Shown here one piece after another: positions 13,056 to 20,391 of a stretch of 29,046 nucleotides of DNA; positions within the stretch are counted from its first letter, which is position 1; each line of letters starts with the position of its first letter. Source of the stretch: CAYQFQ01 sp964416925 (GTDB taxonomy: Bacteria > Patescibacteriota > Minisyncoccia > Phycocordibacterales > GWA1-40-21); assembly GCA_964416925.1 (NCBI GenBank), contig CAYQFQ010000007.1:1-29046 (forward strand). Reading direction: 5' to 3'. The position numbers and the translations under genes are program-made. The notes below the pieces were generated by a model. The model was given only the letters and a program-made list of their open reading frames with translations. It had not been told where the DNA came from and made no database searches.

Positions 13056-13400
13056 ATGAATAGGGATTTCAGATATCTCACAGATACGGAAATGGATGCG
13101 AGAGCTCAGGAAATCAAGGAAGATTACTTGCGGCGCTATCCGAAGATATTCGATGGGAACGAAAAGATCTTCGATGAATGTCTGCATATGTTCTTTTCGC
13201 CAGGCCACGTCCCTGTCGGTCTTAGCGAAGAGGAAATCAAGACTTCCATCGCCCTCTACATGGTCATCAAGAAACTGACCAACGACACCGGTAAACTCGA
13301 CCTGATGCCCACGCCCGGCACATGGAGAAACGCCATGACTCGTCGTGCCTTTCGTCGCGGAATTCTTATTATCCTGGAGAATCTGGCAAAGATGCAATAA
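13056..13400 (+). CDS. Small soluble protein (114 residues), unknown
   Basis: The start is set by AAGGAGAG 5 bases before the ATG. The protein begins MNRDFRYLTDTEMDARAQEI and looks helical. It has an acidic first half, a middle segment FFSPGHVPVGLSEEEIK, a PTPGTWRNAMTRRAFRRG basic segment and a hydrophobic C-terminal helix (ILIILENLAKM). No signal peptide, membrane segment or cysteine pair is seen. I do not recognise it. Codon use is strikingly unlike the neighbours: many CTC, CTG, ACC, ATC and GGC codons, about half G+C by eye in an AT-rich region. This suggests recent arrival or special selection. It has its own promoter and terminator. Confidence 0.78.
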   Translation: MNRDFRYLTDTEMDARAQEIKEDYLRRYPKIFDGNEKIFDECLHMFFSPGHVPVGLSEEEIKTSIALYMVIKKLTNDTGKLDLMPTPGTWRNAMTRRAFRRGILIILENLAKMQ

Positions 13401-13419
13401 ACCTCAGGCATTGCCAGAA

Positions 13420-13455
13420 CCCCCGTTCGCAACAAGCGAACGGGGGTACTTTTTT
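13420..13455 (+). terminator. Terminator of gene 13056
   Basis: The perfect 11-base stem CCCCCGTTCGC/GCGAACGGGGG has an AACAA loop, with a T run 4 bases later. Its right end touches the stop region of the convergent GNAT gene and may serve it too. Confidence 0.85.
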
Positions 13456-13456
13456 A

Positions 13457-13906
13457 TCAGTTGTTTATGCGCGAAAGAAAAACCCGAGGTTCACCATCGT
13501 CAAAATAATTTTCTATTCTTTCCCCAACAACAAAACCGAAACTCTGATATAGATTTATTGCTCTTAAATTATCAGGATGAGTTACTAGATCGATTCTTTT
13601 TATATTTGATAATTTCTCAAGCAACTGTCTTAATGCTTCACGTCCAAAACCTTTACCCTGAAATTTTGGATCGATAATAAAATCACTTAAATATACATGA
13701 TTTATATCTTTAATTTCATATGAAATAACACCAGCAGTTTCCCCTTCGAGCTGTATCAGATATATAATATTTTTCTCAAATTCTCCTAAAGCTTCCTCTC
13801 TTTCAGTAATCGCTGAATACGTTTTGAAATAGGCAACACTCTTACCAAGCTCAATAATGATTGGTAGATCTTCGATAGTTGCTTGTTTAAGTTCTATACT
13901 ATTCAT
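13457..13906 (-). CDS. GNAT family N-acetyltransferase
   Basis: A 149-residue cytoplasmic acetyl-CoA-dependent transferase. The fold's hallmarks are visible: N-terminal strand and helix (IELKQATIEDLPIIIELG), the beta-4 strand HVYLSDFIIDPKFQGKG followed by the Q-G-K-G-F-G acetyl-CoA loop, and the C-terminal NLRAINLYQSFGFVVGERI motif typical of RimI-like members. The substrate is unknown. The ATG lies 5 bases after the tgt stop with no ribosome site, so it is the second gene of a tgt operon. It is the only gene in the window that stops with TGA, and the next codon in frame is TAA. Confidence 0.88.
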   Translation of the reverse strand: MNSIELKQATIEDLPIIIELGKSVAYFKTYSAITEREEALGEFEKNIIYLIQLEGETAGVISYEIKDINHVYLSDFIIDPKFQGKGFGREALRQLLEKLSNIKRIDLVTHPDNLRAINLYQSFGFVVGERIENYFDDGEPRVFLSRINN

Positions 13907-13911
13907 CGTTC

Positions 13912-15189
13912 TTATTTAAGATATTTCCTTAAGAAACATTCTCTGAATTCATCAAAATTATTATCTAAGATACTTTGGCGAATTTTCTTAACCAAATTTA
14001 CTATAAAATAGACATTGTGGATTGAAGCTAGTGTTCCTCCAAGCATTTCTTTTCCATGAAATAGATGAGACAAATATGCGCGTGTATAATTCTTGCATGT
14101 ATAACAATCACAGTCATTTTCTATTGGAGTTACATCTGTCCTGTATTCCGTATTCATAATATGAATCTTACCTAATTTAGTATAAATAGTTCCATTTCTA
14201 CCAAGTCGTGTTGGTAAGACACAGTCAAAAAGGTCCACACCATTCTCAATTCCCATGAATAAATCTTCTGGTTCACCTATCCCCAATAAATGTCTTGGCT
14301 TCTCTTCTGGTAATATTCCGTTTACCCATTTGACTGCCGTCGACATATCTTCTTTTGCAAATGAACCACCAATACCAAAACCATCAAATTTTTTACCATC
14401 GACTTCTAGTTCTGATATTATTTGTGCAGATTTTTTTCTCAATTGTTCATCTCTCCCCCCTTGAACAATTCCAAACAGGGCAGGCTGAAAGCTCCTCAAG
14501 GTCTCACCTTTCCCGTCGCTTCTCTCCTCCTCAAGGAGAGACCTTTTCCCGCTTTCATTTAATTTAATATGCTCTTCAAGAGACCTCTTTGCCCAAGCAT
14601 GTGTTCTCTCTAAAGCTTCTCCCTGATACTTCAAATCTTCATTCGGTGAAGTACATTCATCAAAGGCGAAAATCATATCTGCTCCAAGGTTATGTTGAAT
14701 CTGAACAGATTTTTCTGGAGTAATATAGTGAATCGAACCATCTAAGTGCGATGTAAACGAAACACCATCTTGTCCTATTTTTACAAGCTTAGGTGCAAGT
14801 GAATCATCAAATCTTTCAGGAATCATAAGAGATGGATCTGTAATCTGCAATATTTTTGAAATCCCTTTTCCGTAAGCGGCTCCGAGAGAAAAAACCTGAA
14901 ACCCCCCGGAATCAGTCATAGTGGGCCCAGACCAGTTCATCATCTTACCCAATCCTCCCATTTTTTTTACCGCTTCGTCACCGGGCTGGAGGTATAGATG
15001 GTATGTATTTGCAAGAACCACCTGAGTTCCAGCGTCCCTGACCTGCTCTGGATTTAATGATTTTACGGTACCCTTTGTTCCAACGACAACAAAAGCAGGT
15101 GTCTCTATGACACCATGTGAGGTTTTTATTGTCCCCGCCCTACCGAGTTTCCCATTTAGCTTTTTTTCTATTTTAAAATCTAATGACAT
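13912..15189 (-). CDS. tgt: tRNA-guanine transglycosylase (queuine tRNA-ribosyltransferase)
   Basis: Tgt exchanges guanine-34 in GUN anticodons for preQ1 on the way to queuosine. The start is ATG at 15187-15189 (MSLDFKIEKKL), 9 bases after a TATATT box; upstream codons to 15219 are not family-like. Length is 425 residues against a usual 370-380. Motifs: TPAFVVVGTKGTVKSL, MTDSGGFQVFSLG (general-base Asp), ALFGIVQGG, GIGGSFAKED, HLLGIGEPEDL, FDCVLPTRLGRNG (nucleophile Asp), and the zinc site CDCYTC with a downstream His. A 19-20 residue insertion at about 214-232, directly before ALFGIVQGG, comes from a palindromic element of the same family as in uvrC. It heads a two-gene operon with the GNAT gene. 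Confidence 0.95.
   Translation of the reverse strand: MSLDFKIEKKLNGKLGRAGTIKTSHGVIETPAFVVVGTKGTVKSLNPEQVRDAGTQVVLANTYHLYLQPGDEAVKKMGGLGKMMNWSGPTMTDSGGFQVFSLGAAYGKGISKILQITDPSLMIPERFDDSLAPKLVKIGQDGVSFTSHLDGSIHYITPEKSVQIQHNLGADMIFAFDECTSPNEDLKYQGEALERTHAWAKRSLEEHIKLNESGKRSLLEEERSDGKGETLRSFQPALFGIVQGGRDEQLRKKSAQIISELEVDGKKFDGFGIGGSFAKEDMSTAVKWVNGILPEEKPRHLLGIGEPEDLFMGIENGVDLFDCVLPTRLGRNGTIYTKLGKIHIMNTEYRTDVTPIENDCDCYTCKNYTRAYLSHLFHGKEMLGGTLASIHNVYFIVNLVKKIRQSILDNNFDEFRECFLRKYLK
14493..14550 (-). repeat. Translated palindromic element, tgt copy
   Basis: On the coding strand it starts GGGAAAAGGT and ends ACCTTGAGGA, the same ends as both uvrC copies. The arms AAGGTCTCTCCTT and AAGGTGAGACCTT pair with one mismatch around a 22-base spacer. 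The 5' half is read in the same frame as in uvrC (GKR...), the 3' half in another, yet the frame stays open. It looks like two head-to-tail copies of a self-complementary half-unit. Confidence 0.75.
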
Positions 15190-15198
15190 TACAATCAA

Positions 15199-15204
15199 AA
15201 TATA
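15199..15204 (-). promoter_or_regulatory. -10 box of tgt
   Basis: On the minus strand TATATT ends 9 bases before the ATG; no Shine-Dalgarno sequence is present. Confidence 0.5.
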
Positions 15205-15234
15205 GCAGAAAAAAGACAAAATAACATCTTATGA

Positions 15235-15240
15235 TATAAT
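15235..15240 (+). promoter_or_regulatory. Possible -10 box upstream of the patatin-like gene
   Basis: TATAAT in the context ATGATATAAT, 109 bases before the ATG at 15350. It would give a leader of about 100 bases. AATATT only 8 bases before the ATG is a second candidate that fits the leaderless pattern of the window. Confidence 0.35.
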
Positions 15241-15349
15241 TTGAAGAACTTGTCCCGTTAAATTTTATAATATATTTAATCTAGGGTAGGCTTGTAAACA
15301 AAAACTTAAGTGAGTAGAAAAATTTATTAATAAACAATATTTAACTGGG

Positions 15350-16153
15350 ATGGAAACAAAAAAAAGAAAAACCGTCGGGCTTGTACTTGGAAGTGGTGGA
15401 GATAGAGGCTTTGCCCATGTTGGAATTATAAATATTTTAGTAAAAAATAATATTCCGATTGATTATATTGCTGGGACAAGTATCGGTGCGATAGTTGGAG
15501 CATATTATGCACTTCACATGGAGATAGATACACTTGTTGAAAGAGTAGAACAATTTGCAAACTCAAGACACCCCCTAAGATTTTTAGATTTCAACATTCC
15601 AGGAACATCTCTAATTAAAGGTAAAGAAATAAATAGATTTTTGACAGAAATGTTTGGAGATGCGACTTTTTCTGACACAAAAATTCCATTAATAATAGGT
15701 GCTTCAGACATTGATGCAGGCGAGGCGGTTTATTTTAGGGACGGAAGAATTATTGACGCAATATTACCATCAATGGCTATACCAGGAGTATTTCCAATTG
15801 TGGAACATGACGGAAGACACTTAGTAGATGGCGGTCTCCTTTGCGCAACTCCAGCAGAGCCAATGACAAGCTTCTCACCGGATGCGATGATAATATCAGA
15901 TATGTACGGACACAAATTTGGAAACATGAATAATTATAAATTGAGCAGTATTCTGGCTAGGGTATATAAGATTGCAATAACTAATCTATCAAGAATAAAT
16001 GAAAGGTTTTACGGAAATAACTTTATTGTCCTTAAACCGCAAACTGTAGAAAATATGGACACCTTCACATTTAGAGAAACAGAGGACAACATATTAATTG
16101 GTGAGCAAGAAGCTCAGTCTCATATTGAAGAAATAAAAAAAATTTGCTTATAG
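15350..16153 (+). CDS. Patatin-like phospholipase (RssA/YlbK type)
   Basis: The 267-residue serine acyl hydrolase shows the full patatin catalytic set. The oxyanion loop is GLVLGSGGDRGFAHVG at residues 9-24, the nucleophile elbow GTSIG at about 43-47, and the catalytic Asp is in LVDGGLLCATP at about 160. It has no signal peptide, so it is cytoplasmic or membrane-associated. Patatin-like enzymes release fatty acids from phospholipids; the natural substrate here is unknown. CPR cells usually lack fatty acid synthesis, so such enzymes may help salvage or remodel host lipids (inference). It stands alone, divergent from tgt, followed by a GC-rich double hairpin. Confidence 0.9.
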   Translation: METKKRKTVGLVLGSGGDRGFAHVGIINILVKNNIPIDYIAGTSIGAIVGAYYALHMEIDTLVERVEQFANSRHPLRFLDFNIPGTSLIKGKEINRFLTEMFGDATFSDTKIPLIIGASDIDAGEAVYFRDGRIIDAILPSMAIPGVFPIVEHDGRHLVDGGLLCATPAEPMTSFSPDAMIISDMYGHKFGNMNNYKLSSILARVYKIAITNLSRINERFYGNNFIVLKPQTVENMDTFTFRETEDNILIGEQEAQSHIEEIKKICL

Positions 16154-16164
16154 GTATCCTTCTC

Positions 16165-16197
16165 CCCGCCTCCTCGGCGGGTCGCCGAAGAGGCGAC
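16165..16197. repeat. GC-rich double palindrome after the patatin gene
   Basis: Two adjacent hairpins, CCCGCC-tcctc-GGCGGG and GTCGCC-gaaga-GGCGAC, are also complementary to each other (13-base arms, one mismatch, 3-base spacer). It begins about 12 bases after the stop codon and is an island of G+C in AT-rich sequence. The two-arm plan is like that of the elements in uvrC and tgt, but the sequence differs. Confidence 0.65.
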
Positions 16198-16282
16198 AAC
16201 TTAAAGCGAACCTATTCATTTAAGAAACATTCTCTTTTTTTCCAACTTAGAATGAGGTTTTTCTTTTCAAAATCCTTACAGA

Positions 16283-16308
16283 AAAACATTTTTACCAAAA
16301 AATGTTTT
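16283..16308. other. Perfect AT-rich hairpin
   Basis: AAAACATTTTT and AAAAATGTTTT form an 11-base stem with an ACCA loop. Lacking G+C, it is a weak terminator at best; it lies just left of the stronger hairpin at 16317-16344. Confidence 0.5.
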
Positions 16309-16316
16309 GAGTAGAG

Positions 16317-16344
16317 AAAAAGCACTGCGACGGCAGTGCTTTTA
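16317..16344. terminator. Two-way terminator between patatin and FKBP genes
   Basis: The stem AAAAGCACTGC/GCAGTGCTTTT with a 4-base loop is symmetric, and lies 33 bases past the minus-strand FKBP stop. Confidence 0.8.
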
Positions 16345-16376
16345 TCGTGATTTAGAAAAGAAATAGCGAATGGTTT

Positions 16377-16820
16377 TTACTTAACATCTAGCAACTCAAC
16401 TTCAAACATCAAAGTTGAACCTCCTGGGATTGGACCATAATCATTTGGACCATAGGCTAAATCTGATGGTATTACCAAATTTCTTTTACCACCAACCTTC
16501 ATGCCTAATACTCCTTGATCCCAACCTTGTATAACTTGACCAGCACCGAGCTTAAAAGTAAAAGGTTCACCTCGATCTCTTGAACTATCAAATTTCGTAC
16601 CATTCTCAAAAACACCAGTATAGTGAACTGAGACCATACTACCATTTACAGCTTCCTTACCAGCACCGACTACAACATCTTTGATTATTAGCTTATTTGT
16701 TGAACTTGTTTGCATTTCTTCACTTGTTGTTAAATTATTAAAAATTCCCATACCACCCACAAACACAAAAACTATTATCACTGCTATCGCAATAACAATA
16801 CCTAGATTTCCTTTTTTCAT
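16377..16820 (-). CDS. FKBP-type peptidyl-prolyl isomerase, membrane-anchored
   Basis: The protein has 147 residues. Residues 7-27 form a single hydrophobic helix (LGIVIAIAVIIVFVFVGG) that acts as signal anchor or signal peptide, so the enzyme works outside the membrane. Residues about 45-147 are a complete FKBP domain: VSVHYTGVFENGTKFDSSRDRGEPFTFKLG, QVIQGWDQGVLGMKVGGKR, IPSDLAYG, PGGSTLMFEVELLDV. The active-site aromatic and Asp residues (Y, F, D, W) are present. It should speed proline isomerisation in exported proteins such as the surface proteins at 1-334 and 2590. It is single-gene, with TATATT upstream and a two-way terminator behind. Confidence 0.93.
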   Translation of the reverse strand: MKKGNLGIVIAIAVIIVFVFVGGMGIFNNLTTSEEMQTSSTNKLIIKDVVVGAGKEAVNGSMVSVHYTGVFENGTKFDSSRDRGEPFTFKLGAGQVIQGWDQGVLGMKVGGKRNLVIPSDLAYGPNDYGPIPGGSTLMFEVELLDVK

Positions 16821-16898
16821 GATAAATTGTTAATTACTTAATATAAAAACTTCCCTGTTACAATTATATCACATATCTATATTTAAAAAAATATATGA

Positions 16899-16904
16899 TA
16901 TAAT
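16899..16904 (+). promoter_or_regulatory. -10 box of the LOG-family gene
   Basis: TATAAT in the context ATGATATAAT ends 7 bases before the ATG at 16912; no Shine-Dalgarno sequence. Confidence 0.6.
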
Positions 16905-16911
16905 CTCAAAC

Positions 16912-17634
16912 ATGATGAACACAAAAAACATATCGGTAAGTGGTGATGCAGACTGCCTTATAGCAGAAAGAGGTTTATGTCGAATAACAAACGACAAGTT
17001 TGAAATGATGGTGAATGACCAAATGTCACAAGCTAACAAGGAGCTTAAGGATGGTTACGAGTTGGTAAAAAAATACCCAAGATCCGTAAGTATTTTGGGA
17101 TCAGCAAGATTTCCAGAAGGTCACAAATATTATGAGATGGCACGTTCTTTATCCTCAAAAATTGTAAATGAATTGGGGTACGCAGTTGCAACTGGCGGTG
17201 GTCCAGGAATCATGGAAGCTGCAAATAGAGGTGCTAAGGAAGCAAATGGTAACTCTCTTGGTTTTTCTATCATCCTTCCTTCAGAACAAAAAACAAATCC
17301 ATACGTAACAGAATCGGTTGATTTTGAATATTTCTTTAGCAGAAAAACATTACTACTTTTCGCAGCCGAAACATATATATATTATCCAGGAGGTTTCGGA
17401 ACGCTAGATGAGCTATTCGAATTATTGACTCTAATTCAAACAAAAGAAATATCTCAAGCACCAATAGTACTTATCGGAAGAGAATTCTGGCAACCACTAA
17501 TTGTATTTATTAAAGAAACTTTGTTGGATAAATATTCAACAATTAGCAAAGAAGACATAAATATGTTTAAAATTGTGGACACAGAGGATGAAGTCATTGA
17601 AATAATAAAAAGTGCTCCAGTAAGAATTAAATAG
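16912..17634 (+). CDS. LOG-family protein (TIGR00730-like nucleotide phosphoribohydrolase)
   Basis: The 240-residue protein has the Rossmann-like fold of the LOG/'lysine decarboxylase-like' family. Key motifs are SVSILGSARFPEGHKYYEMA, the ATGGGPGIMEAANRGA loop and the YYPGGFGTLDELFE motif that gives the PGGxGTxxE signature. Family members cleave nucleoside 5'-monophosphates to base and ribose 5-phosphate (cytokinin-activating type); in CPR a role in nucleotide salvage is likely (inference). An extra N-terminal segment of about 50 residues before the fold is unassigned. Start: ATG-ATG; the first is used because it lies 7 bases behind a TATAAT box. It shares a two-way terminator with rplU. Confidence 0.9.
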   Translation: MMNTKNISVSGDADCLIAERGLCRITNDKFEMMVNDQMSQANKELKDGYELVKKYPRSVSILGSARFPEGHKYYEMARSLSSKIVNELGYAVATGGGPGIMEAANRGAKEANGNSLGFSIILPSEQKTNPYVTESVDFEYFFSRKTLLLFAAETYIYYPGGFGTLDELFELLTLIQTKEISQAPIVLIGREFWQPLIVFIKETLLDKYSTISKEDINMFKIVDTEDEVIEIIKSAPVRIK

Positions 17635-17640
17635 AAATTA

Positions 17641-17668
17641 AAAAAACCGCCTCAAGGCGGTTTTTTTT
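17641..17668. terminator. Two-way terminator between LOG gene and rplU
   Basis: AAAAAACCGCC-TCAA-GGCGGTTTTTT, a 7-base G+C/A stem flanked by A and T runs, ends 5 bases from the rplU stop. Confidence 0.9.
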
Positions 17669-17672
17669 ATAG

Positions 17673-17996
17673 TTATTTTATTGATGTAATTTCAACCTCA
17701 AAATATGGCTGTTTGTGACCGTTTTTCTTAAAATATCGGCTCTTTTGTTTATAGTGTATGACGACAACTTTAGCTTTCTTGGCAATTTCTAGAATTTTTC
17801 CTTCAACTGAAGCATCCTTGATAAATGGCATTCCAATTGTTGTATCCTTCCCATTATCCACAAGTAAAACCTTGTCAAAAACAACTTTGTCTCCAACTTT
17901 TTGTTCATCAGAAAGCTTTTCAATTACAACCTTATCCCCTGTTGATACTTTATATTGCTTTCCTCCTGTTTTTATTACTGCGAATTCTTTTGCCAT
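17673..17996 (-). CDS. rplU: Ribosomal protein L21
   Basis: The start is ATG at 17994-17996 (MAKEFAVIKTGGKQYKV), giving 107 residues, the family's normal size; codons upstream to 18035 are not L21-like. The TGGKQYKVSTGD N-terminus and the C-terminal RYFKKNGHKQPYFEVEI segment are diagnostic. L21 binds 23S rRNA in the large subunit. In most bacteria rplU is next to rpmA (L27); here no rpmA is near, and the gene stands alone. TATTAT lies 10 bases before the ATG without a Shine-Dalgarno sequence, so even a ribosomal protein gene follows the near-leaderless pattern. Confidence 0.95.
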   Translation of the reverse strand: MAKEFAVIKTGGKQYKVSTGDKVVIEKLSDEQKVGDKVVFDKVLLVDNGKDTTIGMPFIKDASVEGKILEIAKKAKVVVIHYKQKSRYFKKNGHKQPYFEVEITSIK

Positions 17997-18006
17997 AAGT
18001 AGGGAC

Positions 18007-18012
18007 ATAATA
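18007..18012 (-). promoter_or_regulatory. -10 box of rplU
   Basis: On the minus strand TATTAT preceded by TG lies 10 bases before the ATG. Confidence 0.5.
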
Positions 18013-18069
18013 CAGGAAAAAGGGTTTTTTTGCAACCCCCCTCACATCTTTTGTCTTTTAGTACCTTAT

Positions 18070-19074
18070 TTATTTTGATAGATACTTAAGTTTATTGGCC
18101 ACATGTTCATTGTGAGTCTTAGCATAATGCATCGTACCAGACTTATCTGTAAGGAAATATAGATAATTTGTCTTTATGGGTGTCACGGCGGCTAATATCG
18201 ATTCGAGTCCAGGATTTGAAACAGGAGTCGGTGGCAAACCAAGTCTCGTATATGAATTATACGCAGAATCAGTTCTTAAATCTTCCGTAGTAAGATCAAA
18301 AGTTGTCTTCCCTAATTCATATCTAAATGTCGTGTCGACTTGAAGAGGCATACCTAAAGATATTCGTTTCCAGAGAATCCCTGCAACAATTCTCCTTGTC
18401 TCCAAAAGTCTTGCTTCGCCCTCAAGAATTGAGGCCATTTTGATGACATCTGTCAGGGGTTTGCCGAAAGATTGAATTTTTCCAGAAATATCACCACCTG
18501 ATATTTTATCCTGAAAATTAGTGCTCATCGCAGAAATAGCATCAGTGACTGTCATATCGCTCGAAAAAATATATGTATCTGGAAAAAGATACCCTTCCTT
18601 TTTCTTCGCTTCCTTTATAAATTTATCTTTATCAATACCCGGGAGTCCAGAAGAGATAATTTCTGAAATTTCTTTAGAATTTAGTCCTTCTGGAATTATT
18701 ATTCTAACTGGAAGATTATTATACTTACCTCTGTTTATTCTATACGCTATGAGAATAGAATTTTCTTTCGAATCAAAGTAATAACTACCGGCGTTAACTT
18801 GCGCCTTACCGTCAAAACAATAAACCAAGACCTTAAAAAACAATTCTGATCTTATATATCCGCCTTCTTTCAGGCTATTTATAACAGTTGAGAGATTCTC
18901 ACCTTTCTTAATGTAGAGTGTTGATTTTTCTGGGAAGTTTTGTGGGGCGCTTAAAGCAAAAAGATATATCAGAAAAACCACAACGATGCAAAAAATAGTT
19001 ACAGCCAACTTAATATTTAAAATTCTAGATAAAAATACTTTTATCCAAGATATATTTTCTTCATTAGAATACAT
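18070..19074 (-). CDS. mltG: Endolytic murein transglycosylase MltG
   Basis: MltG (YceG) cuts nascent peptidoglycan strands at the membrane and sets glycan length. The 334-residue protein has a short cytoplasmic N-terminus, one membrane helix at about 23-45 (LAVTIFCIVVVFLIYLFAL), a LysM-like segment (LYIKKGENLSTVINSLKEGG) and the catalytic domain. Catalytic-domain motifs: EGYLFPDTY, ASILEGEA with the catalytic Glu, LQVDTTFRY, YNSYTRLGLPPTPVSNPG, and YLYFLTDKSGTMHYAKTHNEH. The ATG is 3 bases after the stop of the upstream membrane protein, so the two form an operon. It fits with ddl as evidence of an active cell wall. Confidence 0.94.
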   Translation of the reverse strand: MYSNEENISWIKVFLSRILNIKLAVTIFCIVVVFLIYLFALSAPQNFPEKSTLYIKKGENLSTVINSLKEGGYIRSELFFKVLVYCFDGKAQVNAGSYYFDSKENSILIAYRINRGKYNNLPVRIIIPEGLNSKEISEIISSGLPGIDKDKFIKEAKKKEGYLFPDTYIFSSDMTVTDAISAMSTNFQDKISGGDISGKIQSFGKPLTDVIKMASILEGEARLLETRRIVAGILWKRISLGMPLQVDTTFRYELGKTTFDLTTEDLRTDSAYNSYTRLGLPPTPVSNPGLESILAAVTPIKTNYLYFLTDKSGTMHYAKTHNEHVANKLKYLSK

Positions 19075-19077
19075 AAA

Positions 19078-20358
19078 CTAAATTGGAAGATTGGAAGGAG
19101 CTTCCGACTTTTTGGAAGGCACTCTCGTTAATGTTGGAGTCTGAGAAACTGTGCTGCTTGGGAAATGAAACAAAGTTGCCAATTCTTCTGTATTTAACAC
19201 AAAAGGACCTTTGGCACCCCAAGATCTAAATGGCACCTGGAAAAAAGATCTCTGTTTATAAGCCTGAAAAATTTTATTTTTATCTTCCTCAACTTCACTG
19301 TTTATTAAACTCTTATATAACCAAGGGAGAAAAGCTACCAAATCATCCTGTAAATCACTTTTTGAGGTTATCGCCCCAGTCTTAAAACCATTTAAATTAG
19401 AAGTTCCAAAAGGTTTTAATACAGCCTTGAAACCATTAATATTATATCCATTCATATGAGCATTCTCAGCAAAATAGATACATCTAATTATACAATCGAA
19501 AGGTTGTTTTGCGGCACTTCTCTCAATTGCATTAATAACCTCCATTTCTCCTTTTGTTGGGTTTGGCATTCTAAAATTCGCCTTGTCTTCACCTTCAACT
19601 TTAATAATTGTTTTATCACGTAAGGATTTTATTTCATCCTTTATTGCTTGTTTCCAATCTGGTTTTTTAAACAAACGTCCATCAAACCACCCTTCTGATT
19701 CATGTCTTTGAATGAGAATTTGCATAAAAGCATTTTCACCTTTCTTCATTGTTCCCAAGAATTCAAGTACGGTGTTTATTGGATCAACTTTATATTCATC
19801 TTTATCATTTTTATCGAGACCAAAATCAACATACGTCTTAATTGGATATGGATCTGCCTTAGCTAATTTATACTGGAAACCAAATAAAAATTGCTTATCT
19901 TTGGAATACGTTAAACCTTTTGCATAATCTTCCACCTCAAATATTTCAAGAGATGGGAATTGAGCATACAACTGTGTTTCAATTAGGTTTTTATACTTCT
20001 TCCAAGTCCAAACAAAAAACTTAACATCCCCTTCCATCGAAACTAGCTCACATGAAAACCATGGTTTTACCTCCCCCACAAAAAAAGCATCCCAAAAGGT
20101 ACTTGGTCCTCCCTGAGACATAGCCATGAAAAATATTTCCATAGCAGCGGGTGACTTGAATAGCTCTTTCGGAAGTTTGATTTCAAGCAAAACTGGATCA
20201 ATTTTCTGAATATATTTTATCTGTAGGTTATAGAGTCTAATTGTCCACCATATTACTATAAGAAAAATCGGCAAAGCAAAAGGTATTATAATAATTAGAA
20301 CCTTTATGATTGCTGGGAAAAGGACTGTGCCCAATAAATATGATATTTCTGAAAACAT
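19078..20358 (-). CDS. Membrane-anchored protein like the N-terminal part of CPR conjugation-type ATPases (no ATPase domain)
   Basis: The protein has 426 residues. A long hydrophobic region at about 10-42 anchors it in the membrane; the rest is cytoplasmic or surface alpha/beta. In CPR type IV secretion/TraG- or HerA-like ATPases, as I recall them, a domain of this kind precedes the ATPase. It ends with a segment like FVLNTEELATLFHFPSS, then P-T-L-T-R and S-K-K-S-E-A-P-S-N-L-P. This protein has exactly that tail and then stops, so no Walker motifs are present. The partner ATPase would have to be encoded elsewhere, or the gene has lost its second half. It is first in an operon with mltG, suggesting an envelope-linked task. 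TATAAT lies 9 bases before the ATG. Family assignment is from memory and moderate. Confidence 0.7.
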   Translation of the reverse strand: MFSEISYLLGTVLFPAIIKVLIIIIPFALPIFLIVIWWTIRLYNLQIKYIQKIDPVLLEIKLPKELFKSPAAMEIFFMAMSQGGPSTFWDAFFVGEVKPWFSCELVSMEGDVKFFVWTWKKYKNLIETQLYAQFPSLEIFEVEDYAKGLTYSKDKQFLFGFQYKLAKADPYPIKTYVDFGLDKNDKDEYKVDPINTVLEFLGTMKKGENAFMQILIQRHESEGWFDGRLFKKPDWKQAIKDEIKSLRDKTIIKVEGEDKANFRMPNPTKGEMEVINAIERSAAKQPFDCIIRCIYFAENAHMNGYNINGFKAVLKPFGTSNLNGFKTGAITSKSDLQDDLVAFLPWLYKSLINSEVEEDKNKIFQAYKQRSFFQVPFRSWGAKGPFVLNTEELATLFHFPSSTVSQTPTLTRVPSKKSEAPSNLPI

Positions 20359-20367
20359 CTTGCATTT

Positions 20368-20373
20368 ATTATA
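20368..20373 (-). promoter_or_regulatory. -10 box of the 20358 gene
   Basis: On the minus strand TATAAT in the context CTGATATAAT ends 9 bases before the ATG. Confidence 0.6.
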
Positions 20374-20391
20374 TCAGACTATTAGAAATGC

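Noticed and set aside
13929..16240. 16-base match TTAAGAAACATTCTCT between the end of tgt and the region after the patatin gene
   Set aside because: A single AT-rich match with unrelated flanks; close to what chance allows in such sequence.
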